Below are positions 17,290-26,682 of a DNA stretch of 64,000 bases, in pieces. Position 1 is the stretch's first letter. Each line of letters opens with the position of its first letter. The notes beneath the pieces were generated by a model that saw nothing but the letters and a program-made list of their open reading frames with translations, was not told the DNA's origin and searched no databases. This DNA comes from an uncultured Lachnospiraceae bacterium (GTDB lineage: Bacteria > Bacillota > Clostridia > Lachnospirales > Lachnospiraceae), in assembly GCA_910586315.1 (NCBI GenBank), contig CAJUIP010000016.1:1-64000 (forward strand), read 5' to 3'. The translations under genes were made by a program, and so were the position numbers.

Positions 17290-17412
17290 CAAACTACCTC
17301 CCCTGAATCGCGCGAAGGAAAGATTGTCATATTGGTAGCTTCCTTCGTTTTTGATATCATCTATTGTACACGTATTAGCACAAAAACACAATTTGATTTT
17401 TAAAATTTCTGC

Positions 17413-17441
17413 TTGCAAATCCCCGGAACATATGTTAAACT
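17413..17441 (+). promoter_or_regulatory. Promoter for tRNA-Leu
   Basis: TTGCAA (17413-17418) and TAAACT (17436-17441) are separated by exactly 17 bases and end 19 bases before the mature tRNA 5' end. It lies in the divergent spacer next to the fic gene, whose reading frame runs the other way. Confidence 0.6.
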
Positions 17442-17460
17442 AATACCCGGTTAAGAAAAC

Positions 17461-17543
17461 GCAGGAGTGGCGGAATGGCAGACGCATCAGACTCAAAATC
17501 TGACGTAGGTGACTATGTGTGGGTTCAAGTCCCATCTCCTGCA
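17461..17543 (+). tRNA. tRNA-Leu (anticodon CAA)
   Basis: The acceptor stem is GCAGGAG/CTCCTGC with discriminator A. The D-arm has GGCGGAATGGCAGACGC. The anticodon stem-loop AGA-CTCAAAA-TCT places CAA in the anticodon, reading TTG. A long class II variable arm and the GGTTCAAGTCC T-arm follow. The 83-base length fits leucine tRNA. The CCA end is not encoded. A promoter lies at 17413-17441 and a terminator at 17560-17597. Confidence 0.96.
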
Positions 17544-17559
17544 TGATAAGAAAGATAAG

Positions 17560-17597
17560 CCGAAGCTGGTTTCCATCGGGACTGGCTTCGGTTTTTT
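17560..17597 (+). terminator. Intrinsic terminator after tRNA-Leu
   Basis: CCGAAGC (17560-17566) pairs with GCTTCGG (17585-17591), followed by six T residues. It ends the tRNA transcript, just before the convergent ATPase gene. Confidence 0.9.
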
Positions 17598-17610
17598 CGT
17601 AGTGTATTGG

Positions 17611-18885
17611 TTAAAACAATTCTACACGGCCAAGCAGCATGTCTATCAGATTGCAATGGAATATTCCGTTGTCATCATAGAAGTTATGAGGAATATCCAT
17701 GCGGACAATAATTTTTTTGAAAAAGTCTTTTGTCAGTGTGAAAGAGGCAAGTTCAGAGGATTCTTTTTTGTCCGTATCCATATTGAAGGCTGACTGGATG
17801 TAAATTTTCTTATCTGCATCATTTACAACGAAATCAATTTCTTTTTGCATGTTGGCACCGCCGGTACGGTCGGTCACAACGCCAACATCGATGGAATATC
17901 CCCGGCGCAGAAGTTCGTTGTAGATAATATTTTCCATCATATGACCGGGGTCATATTGGCGGTAATTCAATCGGGCATTACGAAGGCCAATATCTGTATA
18001 ATAGTATTTGTTAGGATATTTGAAATAGGTCTTTCCTTTCACATCATAGCGTTTTACCATAGAAACAAGGAAGGAATCGATAATGTGCTGTACATAGTTT
18101 GATACCAGTGCAGAATTGATTTTTTCGTTCTTCATGCTGGTCAGTGTATGGGCAATATTCGTAGGATTCGTTAGAGAACTAATCTGTGAGGCAAGGAAAT
18201 CCAGAATATTATTTAAAATATCCTCACGCTCAATACCATTACGCTCTACAATATCTTTTATATATAATTCGTTGTACAGGGAAGACAAATACTCTTTTTT
18301 ATCTTTTTCGTCGGTTAATGCCAGCAGGCGTGGCATACCGCCGTAGAGCATATAGGTATCCAGAGCCGTTCGCTCGTCACCGCCCGCATAGGAGTAGAAC
18401 TCTTCAAAGGACAGTGGAAATACATGAATTTGGGCAGCACGGCCACGGAACTCGGTGGCAATATCTTTTGACAGCCCTTTTGAGTTGCTGCCAGTCACAT
18501 ATACGTCCAAATTCTTATATGCTTTGAGTTCATTCAGCATGTCATAGATGGAAACCTCAATCCCGCCGCTTTCTTTGTCGATAACCTTTGTGGTAAGCTG
18601 AACCTCGTCAATGAAGAGATAGAACTTTTCATCTTTCTTTTTTGCAACAAGGGCCTCGACATATTCACAAAGTGTGATGGGATTTCTGAACTTGTAGTAA
18701 CGTCTCTGGTCTAATTTGATTTTTATGATGTTATCTTCCTGAACTCCCTGTGAAAGAAGATACTCATAAAATAAATCAAACAGCAGTACCGACTTTCCGC
18801 AACGGTGAAGACCAGTGATTACTTTGACCTCGCCATTCCACATATAATGAATCATGCGATTCAAATAAAAATCTCGCTTAAGCAT
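17611..18885 (-). CDS. AAA-type ATPase with DUF4143 C-terminal domain
   Basis: 424 residues. The N-terminal ATPase has Walker A GLHRCGKS near residue 27, Walker B FYLFIDEVQ near residue 95 and a VTGSNS sensor near residue 130. The C-terminal part (KYYYTDIGLRNARL, ENIIYNELLRRGY, QKEIDFVV) is the DUF4143 domain, with a nuclease-like E...ExDF pattern. The family is widespread in gut anaerobes and archaea and its function is unsettled; nucleic-acid or defence roles have been proposed. The ATG at 18885 lies seven bases after GAGGTG; a GTG three codons earlier is less likely. It is next to, but opposite in strand to, the type I restriction operon. Confidence 0.85.
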   Translation of the reverse strand: MLKRDFYLNRMIHYMWNGEVKVITGLHRCGKSVLLFDLFYEYLLSQGVQEDNIIKIKLDQRRYYKFRNPITLCEYVEALVAKKKDEKFYLFIDEVQLTTKVIDKESGGIEVSIYDMLNELKAYKNLDVYVTGSNSKGLSKDIATEFRGRAAQIHVFPLSFEEFYSYAGGDERTALDTYMLYGGMPRLLALTDEKDKKEYLSSLYNELYIKDIVERNGIEREDILNNILDFLASQISSLTNPTNIAHTLTSMKNEKINSALVSNYVQHIIDSFLVSMVKRYDVKGKTYFKYPNKYYYTDIGLRNARLNYRQYDPGHMMENIIYNELLRRGYSIDVGVVTDRTGGANMQKEIDFVVNDADKKIYIQSAFNMDTDKKESSELASFTLTKDFFKKIIVRMDIPHNFYDDNGIFHCNLIDMLLGRVELF

Positions 18886-18997
18886 TATGGTCACCTCGTA
18901 CTTGCAACGAATGCGTCGTTACTTTTTTATATTATGCCACGAATTTCTCAGATTATCAATGGTAAAGCAAGCTTTGAATTACTATTCATGGGAGGGG

Positions 18998-19034
18998 GCA
19001 TCTTCTTGCCCGCGTACCGCGGACAAGAGGCATC
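18998..19034. repeat. Dispersed palindromic repeat, copy A
   Basis: GCATCTTCTTGCCCGCG then TACCGCGGACAAGAGGCATC is a palindrome centred on a GCGTACCGC-type core. The same design (CTTCTTGYC-GCGGTACGC-GGCRAGAAG) recurs at 19140-19205, 41251-41284, 41319-41366 and 59862-59911, plus a half copy at 53760-53787. It is in the spacer between the ATPase gene and the restriction operon. Confidence 0.7.
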
Positions 19035-19102
19035 GGGCGTTTCCCCGCCCCGTGAGCTGTAACAGTTCTGAAATATGAGAGATTGAAAAAATCAATTTAA
19101 AA

Positions 19103-19131
19103 TTGAAACACATTAATTTTGATGGTACAAT
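19103..19131 (+). promoter_or_regulatory. Promoter of the type I restriction operon
   Basis: TTGAAA (19103-19108) and TACAAT (19126-19131) have a 17-base spacer. The transcript would begin near 19138, so palindrome copy B (19140-19205) would lie in the 5' untranslated region of the HTH-hsdM-hsdSR message. Confidence 0.7.
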
Positions 19132-19139
19132 AAAAAGGT

Positions 19140-19205
19140 AACGGTTCAGCCTCGCGCACTTCTTGTCTGCGGTACACAGGCGAGAAGATGCAAAACTGAA
19201 CGGTT
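19140..19205. repeat. Dispersed palindromic repeat, copy B, in the hsd leader
   Basis: The core CTTCTTGTCTGCGGTACACA (19159-19178) plus GGCGAGAAG is bracketed by AACGGTTCAG (19140-19149) and its exact complement CTGAACGGTT (19196-19205). It is therefore a nested palindrome and the most complete copy of this repeat family. It falls between promoter and first gene of the restriction operon. Confidence 0.75.
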
Positions 19206-19254
19206 ATTAAAAAAGAAGTGTGAAATAGTTGCAATATCACGAAAGGGATTCGCA

Positions 19255-19476
19255 ATGGCAGTCAGATACAGCAAATTATGGAAACGGTTAATCGATGAAA
19301 ATATGATGAAGGTTGACCTTAGAAACCGGGCCGGGATTACAACAAATGCACTGGCGAAATTGGGTAAGAATGAACATGTGAGTACAGCCACCTTAGAGAA
19401 GGTATGTAATGTACTTCATTGTAATATAGAGGACATCGTGGAATTTGTTCCGGATGAGAGAGAGGAAGAAAAGTAA
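19255..19476 (+). CDS. Small Cro/C1-type HTH regulator
   Basis: 73 residues, essentially one helix-turn-helix (LWKRLIDENMMKVDLRNRAGITTNALAKLGKNEHVSTATLEKVC) ending in an acidic tail. Small XRE proteins of this kind precede type I restriction operons in many Firmicutes and may control their expression, like the C proteins of type II systems. The start follows GAAAGGGA. Its TAA ends one base before the hsdM ATG, so the two are translationally linked. A promoter lies at 19103-19131. Confidence 0.85.
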   Translation: MAVRYSKLWKRLIDENMMKVDLRNRAGITTNALAKLGKNEHVSTATLEKVCNVLHCNIEDIVEFVPDEREEEK

Positions 19477-19477
19477 T

Positions 19478-21085
19478 ATGGCAAAGAAGAAAACTGTCGA
19501 AAAGACAATGAATATAGATAATATTTTGTTCAATTGCAGGGATATCCTGAGGGCCGCCCGTAACTCGGGGTCGTTCTTTGAAAAGCGTGATATGATGCTG
19601 ACGCTTGTATTTTTGCGTTTTATTGGCGAAAAGTATGAGGATGGAGTGGAAAAGCTTAAGCGGACGCTTGTGGAACAGGGGTTAGATCCGGAAGATGAAA
19701 ATATCAGGGCAGCATTCTTTGACGATGCTACGTTTACGGATGGAACATATAATCTGCCGCCCGAAGCAAGGTGGTCGGCCATCATCAATACGCCTGCACC
19801 AGGACTTAATGTTGCACTTGATACGGCTCTTCACAGCATTGCAGCGGATTCGAAAGATTTAAAGGGTTGTTTTATTGAAGGTACGTTTACCACTAGAAAT
19901 CTTGCGCCCAATGATATCAAGAAGCTTGTGGATGAAGTAAATAAAATCAGCCATAGAGCATTTGGAGAGGAAAAAGACCTTATCGGCCGTGTTTATGAAT
20001 ATTTTCTAAAGGAATTTGCAGTGAATGCGACAAAAGAAGAGGGAGAGTTTTATACTCCTCACGATGTTGTACAGCTGATTGCAACCATGATAGAACCATA
20101 TGACGGCACTTTATATGATCCTTGCTGCGGTTCCGGCGGTATGTTTATACAAAGTGCGGAGCTTGTGAAATCCAGGCAGGGCGATCTCAACAAAATCAAT
20201 ATTTACGGACAGGAAAAGGACGCGGCGACGTATCGTCTTGCCAAGATGAATCTTGCGCTTCGCGGGCTCAGCCACAATCTTGGCGAAACAAATGATTCTT
20301 CCTTTACCCATGATTTGCACAGGGGATTATATTTTAACTATATCATGGCGAACCCGCCTTTTAACCTGAAAGGCTGGTATAATGATAATCTGAAAAATGA
20401 TTCCCGGTGGTCTGAGTATCAGACTCCGCCTGCAAGCAATGCAAACTATGCCTGGATTTTACATATGCTGTATCACCTGAAGAAAGCGGACGGCGTTGCG
20501 GGCTTCCTTCTTGCCAATGGCGCATTGAACGATAGTGATACGCTTGAAATCCGTAAAAAATTAATTCAAAATGATAAGGTGGAAGCGATTATTGTTCTCC
20601 CAAGGGAGTTATTTATCACTACCGACATCAGTGTTACTCTCTGGATTTTGAATCAGAATAAAAAAGGCGGCAGATATCACGGCAGAAATCTTCGCAATCG
20701 TGAACATGAAATCCTTTTTATGGACTTGCGTCAGTGGACAGAAAATCCGGTTAAGGGTGAAAACAAAAAGAAGGTACGTTTCGTAACAGAACAGATTGAA
20801 AGAGCGGCTGACATATACCATACATGGCAGAGGGAAGGTACGGACGGTACGAAATATGAAGTGCCTGAACTTTACCGCAGTGTGGGTGTTGCCGAGATTG
20901 AAAACAAAGGCTGGGCTCTGACTCCGAGCAAATATATCACATTTATTGACCATGATCTGGAGATTGACTACGAAAAGGAAATGGCTCGTATTCAGGCGGA
21001 AATGAAAGAGATTATGAAGCAGGAAAAAGAATCCCGGCAGATGCTGGAAGACGCATTCAGGGGGATTGGGTATGGCATTGATTAG
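19478..21085 (+). CDS. hsdM: Type I restriction-modification DNA methyltransferase subunit HsdM
   Basis: N6-adenine methyltransferase subunit of a type I system; with HsdS it methylates a bipartite target using SAM. The 535-residue protein has the helical HsdM N-domain (LRAARNSGSFFEKRDMMLTLVFLRFIGEKYE), the phrase GEFYTPHDVVQLIATMIEP, SAM motif I DPCCGSGGMF from D214, and the catalytic NPPF motif at N292. A charged coiled-coil C-terminus follows. All required motifs are present, so methylation should be intact if a working HsdS exists. The gene overlaps the fused hsdS-hsdR frame by 14 bases. Confidence 0.95.
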   Translation: MAKKKTVEKTMNIDNILFNCRDILRAARNSGSFFEKRDMMLTLVFLRFIGEKYEDGVEKLKRTLVEQGLDPEDENIRAAFFDDATFTDGTYNLPPEARWSAIINTPAPGLNVALDTALHSIAADSKDLKGCFIEGTFTTRNLAPNDIKKLVDEVNKISHRAFGEEKDLIGRVYEYFLKEFAVNATKEEGEFYTPHDVVQLIATMIEPYDGTLYDPCCGSGGMFIQSAELVKSRQGDLNKINIYGQEKDAATYRLAKMNLALRGLSHNLGETNDSSFTHDLHRGLYFNYIMANPPFNLKGWYNDNLKNDSRWSEYQTPPASNANYAWILHMLYHLKKADGVAGFLLANGALNDSDTLEIRKKLIQNDKVEAIIVLPRELFITTDISVTLWILNQNKKGGRYHGRNLRNREHEILFMDLRQWTENPVKGENKKKVRFVTEQIERAADIYHTWQREGTDGTKYEVPELYRSVGVAEIENKGWALTPSKYITFIDHDLEIDYEKEMARIQAEMKEIMKQEKESRQMLEDAFRGIGYGID

Positions 21086-24000
21086 GTATAAGATCGGAGA
21101 ATGTGTTGAGCTTTTCAGTGAAAAATGTGGAATCCCTGATTTAACGGCATGGGATATATCCGGAGTGAACAGTGATAAAGAATTTTTTGAGCCGTCGAAG
21201 CAGACAGGGGAAGACACAAGCAATTACAAAAATGTTCCTCCAAACTATTTTGCATGTAATTTAATGCATGTCGGAAGGGATGTGGTTCTTCCTGTTGGAC
21301 TGAACCATACGGTAAAAACTAAAATTGTAAGCCCCGCTTATACGATTTTCAAAATAAAAGATGAAATCCCTTTGCTGCGGGAATATTTTTATATGATGCT
21401 GAAGTCTGAGGAACGGGACCGTTATTTCTGGTTTCATACGGATGCATCTGTTCGGGACGGGATGTCATGGGGGGACTTTTGTGATTTAGAAATTGACCTC
21501 CCGCCCCTCCCCATTCAGCAAAAATATGTAGACGTTTATAACGCCATGCTCGCAAACCAACAGAGTTATGAGCGTGGGCTTGAGGATTTGAAACTGGTTT
21601 GTGACGCGTATATTGACAATCTCAGAAAGAAGCTGCCACATAGAAAGTTGGGAAATTATATTTCTATATGTGAGAATAGAAATGATGACCTGGTATATGG
21701 AATGGATGCGGTACGAGGTATTTCGATTGAAAAGAAGTTTATTGAAACAAAGGCAAATATGGAAGGGGTATCCCTGAAACCGTATGCGATTGTTAACCCT
21801 GACGAATTTGCATACGTAACTGTAACTTCAAGAAACGGAGAAAAGCTCTCCATTGCCCGCAACAGCAGTAACGAAGTTTATCTCTGTTCTTCTTCTTATA
21901 TCGTATTTAAAGTGGATGATACAGGAAAATTATTGCCGGAATACTTGTCCATGTTATTTGAACGCGGGGAGTTTAATCGTTATTCCCGTTTCCATTCATG
22001 GGGAAAAGAATATCATGGCCGCTATTGTGAATCAGAATATGAATATGCATTTACTGAATTTTTGGAGGCCGAGGGCTGGATATATTCTTCCGGCAGCAAT
22101 CTCTCCCGTGTAACGAAAAGAGATGTGCTGATTGCTGATGATTTCAAGAAGTTCCTGGCCGATACAAATCCATACTTAACCGAAGAGGAGGTTACGCAGA
22201 TTTTTGATACGGTCCGCCTTGTCGGCGGTGAAAGTGATTTCGCTGCTTTACATAAAGTATACGGCTGGATGGTTGACGGCATACCGTTTACGCCACAGGA
22301 CGGACTGGCGAGAATGATACCGCTTATTCATTTTGAAAATCCACATAAAAACATATTTCGTGTGGTAAATCAGTTCACAGTTGAGTATACAAACAATGGC
22401 CAGAAAGAAACCCGCAGGCCGGACGTTCTTTTATTTGTAAACGGGATGCCGGTATGCATAATGGAATTGAAAAATCCGGCGGATGTAAACGCGACTGTTT
22501 ATGATGCATGGGAGCAAATCGCGGTTCGTTACTGGCGGGATATTCCGCACCTTCTGCATTACTGTCCTCTGGCCTGCATTTCCGATGGGGTGAAAACAAG
22601 GCTGGGAACGGTTCGTACGGCGTATGAACATTTTTACGCCTGGAGACGAGTGAATGATGAAGACGCAGTCTCTACGCTGCCTTTTGAAGAAACAGAAACA
22701 ATGATAAAGGGAGTATATGCACCTGAGCGGTTCCTGGAAATTTTCAGAGACTATATCTATTTTCAGGACAGTATTTATGACAGCTCTGAGGTTGAAATTG
22801 TATGCCGTTATCCGCAGTTTTTTGCGGCAAGACTGCTAAAACAAAGCATCGTAAATTCTGTTACCATAAAAAGCGGCAAGGGCGGGACGTATTTTGGTGC
22901 GACAGGGTGCGGGAAAACGTATACGATGGCTTTCCTGGCCCGTCAGCTTGCGCTTCGCTGTACCGACATACCGGAAATCGGCTCACCGACAATTATTCTG
23001 ATTGTTGACCGTGATGAGCTTCAAAAGCAGGGGGCCAGGCTTTTTACCAAAAGTACGGAATTTTTGAATCTTGGCGAGGTATCTGTTGTAAAAAACAGGG
23101 CACAGTTAAGAGAGGAGCTTGGAGCACGGCAGAGCGGCGGTTTTTATATTTGTACCATTCAGAAGTTCTGCGACCGGGAGGATGACAAAATCGGCCTTAT
23201 CAATGACCGGCAGAATATCATATGTTTTTCGGATGAGGCACACAGAACCCAGCTGGAGCATTCTAAAAAAATCCGCTTCAGCAAGGATGCGGATGAAAAT
23301 ATGAAAGCCATGATTTCAAAGCCGTACGCAAAGGTTTTGAAGGAGGCGTTTCCACGGGCTGTTTTTGTCGGCTTTACCGGTACTCCGATTGCAGAAACCT
23401 ACCAGACCTTTGGAGATGAGATTGACCGGTATACCATGGACCAGGCAGTTGCAGACGGATTGACAGTTTCCATCAAGTATCATCCCCGTATTGCGAAGGT
23501 GCTGCTTGATAAGACAAAAGTAAAAGAGATTGAAGCTTACTATAAAAAATGCGCGGACGACGGCGCGACATATGAGGATATTGAAGCAAGCAAAAAAGCG
23601 ATGAGCTCTATGGAAGTGATTCTTGGAGAACCATCGCGGTTAGAACGCCTTGCCACAGATATCCATGACCATTATCTTTCTTCCTGTGCAGGCGACCCGG
23701 ACAGAATCCAGAAGGCAATGTTGGTCTGCTCAAACAGAAAGATTGCGTATGCGCTGCTTCAGAAATTCAGGGAAAAGTATCCGGAATGGTTTGAAGAAAG
23801 GAAATCACCGGATGGAGTTTCGGTAACTGAAGAGGAATTAAAAGAGCTGAAGCCAATGCCGTTTCTTGCCATGGTAGCCAGCGTCGGCAGTAACGATGAA
23901 AAAGAGATGTACAACTATCTGGGCGGAGTTAAGAATGATAAGCGCTCGGAAGAGCTTGACGCTGCTTTTAAACAGGAAAAATCAAACTTCCACATCGTGA

Positions 24001-25400
24001 TTGTCGTAGATATGTGGATTACTGGCTTTGACGTTCCCTGCCTCACATACTTATATAATGACAAGCCACTTAAGAAACATATGCTGATACAGACAATCAG
24101 TCGTGTAAACAGAAAATATCCCGGAAAAGAATTTGGCATGGTTATCGATTATATCGGAATCCGCAACAATATGCGTGAAGCAATGAAGATGTATGGCGGA
24201 GACAGTTCTGTTGCTCCTACTTCGGATGATGTCTTGCAGGCCACGTCAGCGTTCCGGGAAGAATTGGAAATTTTAAAAACACTTTTTGCGGACTACGATT
24301 TATCGCCTTTTTTAAATCCGGATTGTGCCCCTGGTCTTCGCTACAGACTTCTTGCCAAAGCGGCCGAGTATGTATTTGTATCAACGCAGGAATTGCAAAC
24401 AGGAGAAAACAAAGGATCCAAAAAAGTTTCTTTTAAAACTTATTTTTTAAAGACCGTAAAGCGGATGAGAACTGCCTTTGATATCTGCCAGCCTTCCGGT
24501 GACCTTGGAGAAGAAGAATCCGCGCTTGCACAATGTTTTATGGCCATCGCTGGTTTTGTCCGTAAGATGAGCGGGACAAGCGAAGTGGATACCGATACCA
24601 TGAACCGCGCCGTTTCCAGGATGGTTGAAGAGGCTTTAAAGTACAATCAGGTGGAAAGCGTTCTGGAAAGCGGCGAGGAAGAAGACATCTTTTCTCCGGA
24701 ATACTTTGAAAAATTATCAGATGTTGAAATGCCTGCAACAAAACTGGAGCTGCTTGTGAAAATGCTGCGTAAGCAGATTAAAGAATATGGAAAGGTCAAC
24801 CAGTTAGCTGCAAAGACCTTCGAGGAAATGCTGGAAAAGACGATTGCGGAGTATCATGAACGACGCAGTCACCTGACGGCCGAAGAAGCCGGAGAGGCAC
24901 AGGAGCAGGCGTCGGAGGATATTATTAAGATTGCTACAGAACAGGCGTTAGCGATTCTTCGCCAGATGAACGAGAACATGGAAAGCTTTCGTAAGGTTGG
25001 TCTGACTTTTGAAGAAAAAGCATTTTATGATATATTGATTGCTTTGCGCGACCAATATAACTTCGAGTACGGAACAGATAAGGAAACGGGCGGCGTTGTG
25101 ATTAATGATAAGTGCAGGAGCCTGGCAAAAAAAGTAAAAGAAATCATTGATGTGAAGTCTTCTTTTACAGACTGGCTTAATAATCAGAATATAAGAAATC
25201 AATTAAAGCTGGAAATTAAATTGTGCCTGATCAAGAATGGATATCCGCCTCAGTACAGCCCGGAAGTATTCAGTAAGGTTATGGAACAAGTGGAAAATTT
25301 CGAGGAACATGAAGAGCATAAACTTATTTCTTATTATGATCATAAGCCGCAGCCGATGATGAAGGTGGCAGAGAAGGCGGAAGATTATGGAAAAGAATAG
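21072..25400 (+). CDS. In-frame fusion of a truncated HsdS specificity subunit to HsdR
   Basis: One uninterrupted 1442-residue frame. Residues 1-150 form a first target recognition domain. Residues 150-205 are the central conserved helix (LPPLPIQQKYVDVYNAMLAN). From 205 a second recognition domain begins but stops near W310 (NRYSRFHSWG), before its own second conserved helix. From about residue 313 HsdR follows (CESEYEYAFTEFLEAEGW): PD-(D/E)xK nuclease D451...E465-L-K467, Walker A GATGCGKT at 609-616, DEAH-box at 721-724, FTGTP near 767, QTISRVNRKYP near 1005, and the C-terminal HsdM-binding region. Separate hsdS and hsdR genes are the rule. The ATG at 21072 follows GGGGG. The fusion may be natural or a deletion product; nuclease motifs are intact, specificity doubtful. 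Confidence 0.9.
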   Translation: MALIRYKIGECVELFSEKCGIPDLTAWDISGVNSDKEFFEPSKQTGEDTSNYKNVPPNYFACNLMHVGRDVVLPVGLNHTVKTKIVSPAYTIFKIKDEIPLLREYFYMMLKSEERDRYFWFHTDASVRDGMSWGDFCDLEIDLPPLPIQQKYVDVYNAMLANQQSYERGLEDLKLVCDAYIDNLRKKLPHRKLGNYISICENRNDDLVYGMDAVRGISIEKKFIETKANMEGVSLKPYAIVNPDEFAYVTVTSRNGEKLSIARNSSNEVYLCSSSYIVFKVDDTGKLLPEYLSMLFERGEFNRYSRFHSWGKEYHGRYCESEYEYAFTEFLEAEGWIYSSGSNLSRVTKRDVLIADDFKKFLADTNPYLTEEEVTQIFDTVRLVGGESDFAALHKVYGWMVDGIPFTPQDGLARMIPLIHFENPHKNIFRVVNQFTVEYTNNGQKETRRPDVLLFVNGMPVCIMELKNPADVNATVYDAWEQIAVRYWRDIPHLLHYCPLACISDGVKTRLGTVRTAYEHFYAWRRVNDEDAVSTLPFEETETMIKGVYAPERFLEIFRDYIYFQDSIYDSSEVEIVCRYPQFFAARLLKQSIVNSVTIKSGKGGTYFGATGCGKTYTMAFLARQLALRCTDIPEIGSPTIILIVDRDELQKQGARLFTKSTEFLNLGEVSVVKNRAQLREELGARQSGGFYICTIQKFCDREDDKIGLINDRQNIICFSDEAHRTQLEHSKKIRFSKDADENMKAMISKPYAKVLKEAFPRAVFVGFTGTPIAETYQTFGDEIDRYTMDQAVADGLTVSIKYHPRIAKVLLDKTKVKEIEAYYKKCADDGATYEDIEASKKAMSSMEVILGEPSRLERLATDIHDHYLSSCAGDPDRIQKAMLVCSNRKIAYALLQKFREKYPEWFEERKSPDGVSVTEEELKELKPMPFLAMVASVGSNDEKEMYNYLGGVKNDKRSEELDAAFKQEKSNFHIVIVVDMWITGFDVPCLTYLYNDKPLKKHMLIQTISRVNRKYPGKEFGMVIDYIGIRNNMREAMKMYGGDSSVAPTSDDVLQATSAFREELEILKTLFADYDLSPFLNPDCAPGLRYRLLAKAAEYVFVSTQELQTGENKGSKKVSFKTYFLKTVKRMRTAFDICQPSGDLGEEESALAQCFMAIAGFVRKMSGTSEVDTDTMNRAVSRMVEEALKYNQVESVLESGEEEDIFSPEYFEKLSDVEMPATKLELLVKMLRKQIKEYGKVNQLAAKTFEEMLEKTIAEYHERRSHLTAEEAGEAQEQASEDIIKIATEQALAILRQMNENMESFRKVGLTFEEKAFYDILIALRDQYNFEYGTDKETGGVVINDKCRSLAKKVKEIIDVKSSFTDWLNNQNIRNQLKLEIKLCLIKNGYPPQYSPEVFSKVMEQVENFEEHEEHKLISYYDHKPQPMMKVAEKAEDYGKE

Positions 25401-25487
25401 ACGAAGTATTTGATGGATTCTTTCTGGGAGAAATGAAATGGAATCTGGTACATCGTTTGGCAGGTAATTGGGTCTGTCATTTAAGAA

Positions 25488-25979
25488 ATGGTGTATGATC
25501 ACTTATCCGGAAAAGCAGTATATAACTATATGAAAAAAATGGAGGCCTTTGTGATTCATTTACAGAACAGACAGGATACGCCGAGTCTGGAAAAAATAGG
25601 AGAGTATATCAGAAATCCTGTTTTTGAAAAATTTTGCAGGGAAATAAAGGCGCAGTATGGCTGCAGTGAAAAAATAGAATACAGTTCATGCAGTTGGGAG
25701 AGGGGATGGAATGTCAAATTCAAAAAAGCAGGAAAAACTTTATGCACCATATATCCCCGGGAGAATTATTTCACGGTTATGATTGTTATTGGTGAAAAAG
25801 AGAAGATGTCTGTGGAAGTCGTGTTGCCAGAACTGTCGCCGTATCTGCGGGAAGTTTACGCGCAGACAAAAGAAGGAAATGGACAAAAATGGCTTATGAT
25901 TGATTTGGAGGACGAAGGGGACGTATATAAAGATGCGATGCGTCTGATTCAGATCCGCAGGGGTGGGGCAGGGCAGTAA
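25488..25979 (+). CDS. DUF3788-family protein
   Basis: 163 residues. The segments IRNPVFEKFC, KIEYSSCSWERGWNVKFKKAGKTLCTIYPRENYFTVMIVIG and GQKWLMIDLEDEGDVYKDAMRLIQIRR match the DUF3788 family, small cytoplasmic proteins of unknown function common in clostridia. The fold may be a ligand-binding beta sheet. The first ATG (25488) has no clear ribosome binding site; internal ATGs at 25530 or 25539 would cost only the poorly conserved N-terminus. It follows the restriction operon by 87 bases on the same strand, with no evidence of a joint function. Confidence 0.75.
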   Translation: MVYDHLSGKAVYNYMKKMEAFVIHLQNRQDTPSLEKIGEYIRNPVFEKFCREIKAQYGCSEKIEYSSCSWERGWNVKFKKAGKTLCTIYPRENYFTVMIVIGEKEKMSVEVVLPELSPYLREVYAQTKEGNGQKWLMIDLEDEGDVYKDAMRLIQIRRGGAGQ

Positions 25980-26007
25980 GCGTCTGCTGCAAAATTGGCG
26001 GCACGTA

Positions 26008-26568
26008 CTATGAAATGCCTGCCTCCTGTAGCGGTTCGGAACGATTTCCCGACAAGATGATATGGCTCGTTTGTCTTAGTGGAATGCCCGTTGTCGGCTT
26101 GACGGCTGATAACGGGCAATGCTTTACTCTTTTGGCTCTATGTTTTGCTTTTTCAATTGTAGTTTTACTTGCGTTTAGGCCATCAATCGTAACCTCAATC
26201 ACAACATAATTGGGGGCAATCGCAACATTTTTATTCTCAATCATAACTTTAGCTGCTACATTGTAATTCAGGTTATACAGCGTAACCTGGAACGATGTGT
26301 TTTCATCCCTGTTTCCACTCCGCTTTCTGTTTAGCATTGTACATCAAACCGGCAATCTCCTCAATCTATTTTTCTGCTGTCAAAGTCTAAAACACAGCGG
26401 TACGTAACCGTTCAGGCACCCCATCCGGCAGTACATATTTCTGTCGGATGTGCTCCTGAAACTATCTAATATCTTGTCACAATTCTTGCATACCCGCAGC
26501 TCCCTTTCGCTCATGTTATTGTTGTAATGAATCCTGAAGTCATACAAGAATAACAGATAGCCTGCCAA
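26008..26568 (-). pseudogene. Degenerate coding remnants, probably of an integrated element
   Basis: On the minus strand, 26568-26380 reads GYLLFLYDFRIHYNNNMSER then a four-cysteine CKNCDKILDSFRSTSDRNMYCRMGC zinc-binding end, resembling the C-terminus of DUF6076-like proteins of mobile elements. After stops and a frame change, EEIAGLMYNAKQKAEWKQG is readable near 26360-26300, then another open stretch to 26008 of unknown type. No single frame joins them and no good starts exist. I read this 600-bp region as decayed genes next to the recombinase. It also contains GCGGTACG and AACCGTTCAG words of the palindrome family (26394-26417). Confidence 0.45.
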
Positions 26569-26682
26569 GCTGTCAGACTATCTTTTGACAAATAGCAGAC
26601 GTCAATGGCCATCCACAAAAAATATATGGTGCAAATCAGGGGTTCCTCTATAATCAATACATCAACGATTGGAGGAAATAAT

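Noticed and set aside
26015..26209. Small plus-strand protein in the gap before the recombinase
   Set aside because: The frame has no ribosome binding site and unlike composition; the minus strand contains the more protein-like remnants.
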